Positions 4,917-7,746 of a stretch of 7,746 nucleotides of DNA are shown here, one piece after another. Numbering within the stretch: position 1 is the first letter of the stretch; the number at the start of each line of letters is the position of its first letter. This DNA is from CAIPVR01 sp049316905 (GTDB lineage: Bacteria > Actinomycetota > Acidimicrobiia > Acidimicrobiales > Microtrichaceae). The stretch spans positions 1 through 7,746 of the forward strand of contig JBMOJH010000136.1 of the NCBI GenBank assembly GCA_049316905.1, in the 5' to 3' direction. The translations under genes and the position numbers were made by a program. The notes beneath the pieces were generated by a model. The model had not been told where the DNA came from, ran no database searches, and saw nothing but the letters and a program-made list of their open reading frames with translations.

Positions 4917-6557
4917 GTGTCCCGAACCACCCACTTCCCCGACTACACCCCCACCAGCGGCCACCTCGTGCGTGAGAGCGCGCGCCGCTGGGGCGACCAG
5001 CCGTTCGTCGCCCTCGGCGACGACCGCCTCAGCTACGCCGAGGTGGAGGAGCGCTCGGCCCGGCTCGCCCGCGGCCTCCTGGTCTCCGGGGTGGGGAAGG
5101 GCTCCCGGGTCGGGCTCCTCGCGCCCAACGGCCCCGACTGGGTGGTGGGTTGGTTCGCCATCACCCGCATCGGTGCCGTGGCGGTGATGCTCAACACCTA
5201 CAGCAAGACCCCCGAGCTCCGCCGGGCGCTGCGCCACAGCGACCAGGCCGTCCTGCTCACCGTGGGGTCGCACCTCGGCAACGACTACCTCGACCGCCTC
5301 GAGGAGGCGGCAACCGGCCTCGCCGACCAGACCCACGAGCACCTCCTGCTGGACAGCCACCCCTTCCTGCGCTCGGTGTGGACCTGGGGGGCCGAGCCGC
5401 GGCCGTGGTGCGGCGCCCTCGAGGACCTCGCCGCCCGTGGCGACGCGGTGCCCGGGTCGCTGCTGGTCGAGGCCGAGGCAGAGGTCCACCCCGCCGACCC
5501 CATGGTGGTCGTGTACTCGTCGGGCTCCACCGCCGATCCCAAGGGGGCGGTGCACTCCCACGGTGCGGTGGTCCGTCACGCCCACAACCTCGGGCAGATG
5601 CGCGACCTGCGCCCGGACGACGTCCTCTACACGCCCATGCCGCTGTTCTGGGTGGGCGGGTTCAGCTTCACCCTGGTCGGGGCGATGCACGCCGGTGCCG
5701 CCCTCGTGTTCGAGGAACGCTTCGAGCCCGGCGCCACCCTCGAACTGCTCGAGCGCGAGCGCGTCACCCAGGTGCTCGGCTGGCCGCACATGGCGAAGGC
5801 CCTCGTGGACCACCCGACCTTCGCCGAGCGCGACCTGAGCTCGATCCGGGCCGGATCGATGGCCGCACTCCTGCCCCAGCACCTGCAGGCCGACGCGGAC
5901 GTGCCCACGGCCAACTCCCTCGGCATGACCGAGACCCTCGGCCCCCACACCTTCGACACCCGCGAGGAACTCCCGCCCGGGAAGGAGGGCAGCTTCGGGT
6001 TCTCGGTCCCGGGGGTGGAGCACCGGATCGTGGACCCGGTCACCGGCGAGGAGCTCCCCACCGGCGAGGTGGGTGAGCTCTGGCTGCGCGGGTACTCGCT
6101 GATGCTCGGGCTCCACAAGCGGGAGCGGGCCGAGACCTTCACCCCCGACGGCTGGTACCGCACCGGCGACGCCGGCTGCTTCGACGAGGACGGGCACTTC
6201 TACTTCACCGGGCGGATGGGCGACCTCATCAAGTCCTCGGGCATGAACGTGACCCCCCGCGAGGTGGAGGAGGTGCTCGAGGAGATGGACGAGGTGGTCA
6301 TGGCGTTCGTGACCGGCATCGAGCACCCCGACCGGGGCCAGGACGTGGTGGCCGCGGTTGCGCTCCGGCCGGGCGAGCAACTCGACGAGAACGCCGCCCG
6401 TGCCCGGGTCAAGGAGGAGCTCGCCTCCTACAAGGTGCCCCGACGGATCGCGGTGTTCGGTGACCAGACCGAGTTGCCGTGGCTGGACTCGGGCAAGGTC
6501 GACCGCCGCCGACTGGCCCTGCTGCTCGAGGAGCGCTTCGGGGCCGGCGCCCCGTGA
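4917..6557 (+). CDS. Acyl-CoA synthetase / AMP-dependent CoA ligase (class I adenylate-forming enzyme)
   Basis: A 546-residue enzyme that adenylates a carboxylic acid with ATP and transfers it to CoA. The motifs come in the right order: phosphate loop YSSGSTADPKG (residues 200-210), adenine-binding SLGMTET (334-340), YRTGD (414-418), hinge GRMGDLIKSSGMNV (432-445), and SGKVDRR with the conserved catalytic lysine Lys527 in the C-terminal lid. The phosphate loop has SST in place of the commoner TSGTTG pattern, but its glycine and lysine are kept. No signal peptide is seen and the length is normal for FadD-like or LvaE-like ligases. The GTG start is the first in the open frame and fits the family N-terminus. 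The only RBS candidate, GGAG at 4902-4905, is 11 bases away, so initiation may be weak or leaderless. It overlaps the next gene by 4 bp. It probably activates the acid used by the whole cluster; substrate unknown. Confidence 0.95.
   Translation: MSRTTHFPDYTPTSGHLVRESARRWGDQPFVALGDDRLSYAEVEERSARLARGLLVSGVGKGSRVGLLAPNGPDWVVGWFAITRIGAVAVMLNTYSKTPELRRALRHSDQAVLLTVGSHLGNDYLDRLEEAATGLADQTHEHLLLDSHPFLRSVWTWGAEPRPWCGALEDLAARGDAVPGSLLVEAEAEVHPADPMVVVYSSGSTADPKGAVHSHGAVVRHAHNLGQMRDLRPDDVLYTPMPLFWVGGFSFTLVGAMHAGAALVFEERFEPGATLELLERERVTQVLGWPHMAKALVDHPTFAERDLSSIRAGSMAALLPQHLQADADVPTANSLGMTETLGPHTFDTREELPPGKEGSFGFSVPGVEHRIVDPVTGEELPTGEVGELWLRGYSLMLGLHKRERAETFTPDGWYRTGDAGCFDEDGHFYFTGRMGDLIKSSGMNVTPREVEEVLEEMDEVVMAFVTGIEHPDRGQDVVAAVALRPGEQLDENAARARVKEELASYKVPRRIAVFGDQTELPWLDSGKVDRRRLALLLEERFGAGAP
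6539..6554 (+). promoter_or_regulatory. Hairpin abutting the P450 start codon
   Basis: CGGGGC (6539-6544), loop CGGC, GCCCCG (6549-6554) make a 6-bp all-GC stem whose last base is the G of the P450 GTG. No Shine-Dalgarno sits at normal distance. The stem could hide the start until ribosomes finishing the synthetase open it, which is translational coupling. This is inference from the sequence. Confidence 0.35.
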
Positions 6558-7746
6558 GCGACACGCGACCGACCTTCGACCCGTACTCGGAGGCCTTCTT
6601 CGAGGACCCGTGGGAGGTCTACCGGTGGATGCGCGACGAGGCGCCGGTGTTCCACCACCCGGAGCTCGACTTCTACGCGGTGTCCCGCTACGACGACTGC
6701 GTCGAGGTCCACCGCGACCACCGCAGCTTCACCTCGACCCGGGGGGTGACCCTGGACCAGCTCCGCAGCGCGGCGTTCGGCGACACGGTGGCCGCGGTCG
6801 GGTCGATCATCATGATGGACCCGCCCGAGCACGAGCGGATGCGGAAGCTGGTGAGCCGGGCTTTCACCCCCCGTCGGGTGGCGGGCTGGGAGCCCGTGGC
6901 CCGCGGGGTGATCGAGGGGTTCCTCGACGGCCTCGCCGGGGCGGAGAGCTTCGACGTGGTGTGCGACGTCGCCGGGCCGTTCCCGGTGGAGGTGATCTCG
7001 GAGATCGTGGGTGTGCCCGCGGCCGACCGCCAGCAGCTGCGCGCCTGGGCCGACGCGATGCTCGAACGGGAGGTCGGCGACCCCCTTCCGCCGCCCGCCG
7101 CCATGGCCGCCGGCGCCTCGTTCTTCGGCTACGTGCACGACCTGGTGGTGGAGCGGCGGGCCCGCCCCGGCGACGGGATGATCGACGACCTCCTCGCCGC
7201 CGAGGTGGCGACGGAGGACGGCGTCACCGAACGGCTCTCCGATCTCGACGTGGCCTACTTCGTCGCCCTCCTCACCGCAGCGGGGGCGGAAACGGTGACC
7301 AAGCTGGTGGCCAACGGCGTGATGACCTTCGCCGAGCACCCGGACCAGCTGGTCCACCTCCGATCGGACCCGTCGCTCGCCGCTTCGGCCGTGGAGGAGG
7401 TGCTCCGCTGGCGCGCCCCGAGCCAGTACCAGGGCCGGTTCTCGGTGGCCGAGCGCGAGTTCCACGGCGTCACCATCCCGGCCGGTCGTCCGGTGCTCAT
7501 CGTCACCGGTGCCGCCAACCGCGACCCGCGCGCCTACGACGACCCCGACCGGTTCGACATCTCACGCACCGGGCCCGTCCCGATCAGCTTCGGCCACGGC
7601 ATCCACTACTGCATCGGGGCCCACCTGGCCCGGTTGGAGGGGAGCATCGCCTTCGGTGAGCTGTACCGGCGATGGCCCGACCTCACCGTCGACCTCGACG
7701 GCATCCGCTACGTCCACATGACCAACGTCGCCGGGCCCTCGTCGGT
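6554..7746 (+). CDS. Bacterial cytochrome P450 (3' end cut by window edge)
   Basis: A soluble class I-type heme monooxygenase, 397 residues visible. The I-helix oxygen-activation motif is AGAET at residues 243-247. The K-helix E-x-x-R is Glu282-Arg285 in EEVLRW. The heme loop FGHGIHYCIGAHLAR at 346-360 has thiolate ligand Cys353. MDPPEHERMRKLVSRAFTP at 88-106 is the conserved C-helix region. The visible end (YVHMTNVAGPSS) is near the usual C-terminus, so probably only 5-20 residues are missing. The GTG overlaps the stop of the synthetase as GTGA, and the protein begins with the normal FDPYSEAFFEDPWEVYRWMR segment. It needs an external ferredoxin and reductase; neither is in the window. In a CoA-ligase and ACAD cluster it likely hydroxylates the carbon skeleton being degraded. 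The CYP family cannot be assigned here. Confidence 0.95.
   Translation, partial: MSDTRPTFDPYSEAFFEDPWEVYRWMRDEAPVFHHPELDFYAVSRYDDCVEVHRDHRSFTSTRGVTLDQLRSAAFGDTVAAVGSIIMMDPPEHERMRKLVSRAFTPRRVAGWEPVARGVIEGFLDGLAGAESFDVVCDVAGPFPVEVISEIVGVPAADRQQLRAWADAMLEREVGDPLPPPAAMAAGASFFGYVHDLVVERRARPGDGMIDDLLAAEVATEDGVTERLSDLDVAYFVALLTAAGAETVTKLVANGVMTFAEHPDQLVHLRSDPSLAASAVEEVLRWRAPSQYQGRFSVAEREFHGVTIPAGRPVLIVTGAANRDPRAYDDPDRFDISRTGPVPISFGHGIHYCIGAHLARLEGSIAFGELYRRWPDLTVDLDGIRYVHMTNVAGPSS

Noticed and set aside
4386..6380. 664-residue open frame on the minus strand opposite the acyl-CoA synthetase
   Set aside because: It is the antisense shadow of a complete adenylate-forming enzyme; low-complexity composition and no domain motifs.

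Overview
This is a compact, very GC-rich stretch with strong G/C bias at third codon positions. Five of its six genes start with GTG, and the intergenic gaps are short. It fits a high-GC actinobacterium that breaks down unusual acids, steroids or hydrocarbons. An Acidimicrobiia-like or mycolate-group relative is plausible, but the sequence alone does not fix the lineage. I see no RNA genes, mobile elements or CRISPR arrays.

Layout: two divergent gene pairs or clusters face each other. Divergon 1 (1-3781): an acyl-CoA dehydrogenase (ACAD) cut by the left edge runs leftward from 1022. An amidohydrolase-2 family protein (1177-2370) and a second, different ACAD (2390-3781) run rightward as a likely operon. 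Divergon 2 (3836-7746): an APH-fold small-molecule kinase (3836-4849) runs leftward. An acyl-CoA synthetase (4917-6557) and a cytochrome P450 (6554 to the right edge, overlapping by 4 bp) run rightward. The two clusters meet tail to tail at a GC-rich hairpin (3809-3831), probably a bidirectional terminator.

Two points stand out. First, both divergent intergenic regions carry the same bipartite sequence, CTAACA, five variable bases, then GTCACCTCAGCGGA, with 20 of 25 positions identical and in the same orientation. This probably marks a shared operator, so the six genes look like one regulon. Second, the ACAD at 2390-3781 has the hallmarks of the ACAD10/ACAD11 type (RLGGGRIHHAMR, MCERA, DGPTEVH), and an APH-like kinase is its convergent neighbour. 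In animal ACAD10/11 a kinase domain and an ACAD domain are fused, and the levulinate (Lva) pathway of Pseudomonas uses a kinase, an ACAD and an acyl-CoA synthetase as separate proteins to remove a 4-hydroxyl group.

The inferred model is that the synthetase makes a CoA thioester of a hydroxylated acid, the APH-like protein phosphorylates the hydroxyl, and the ACAD10/11-type enzyme eliminates phosphate to give an enoyl-CoA for beta-oxidation. The P450 could introduce the hydroxyl and the amidohydrolase could open a lactone, but those two roles are speculative. The substrate cannot be read from this sequence.
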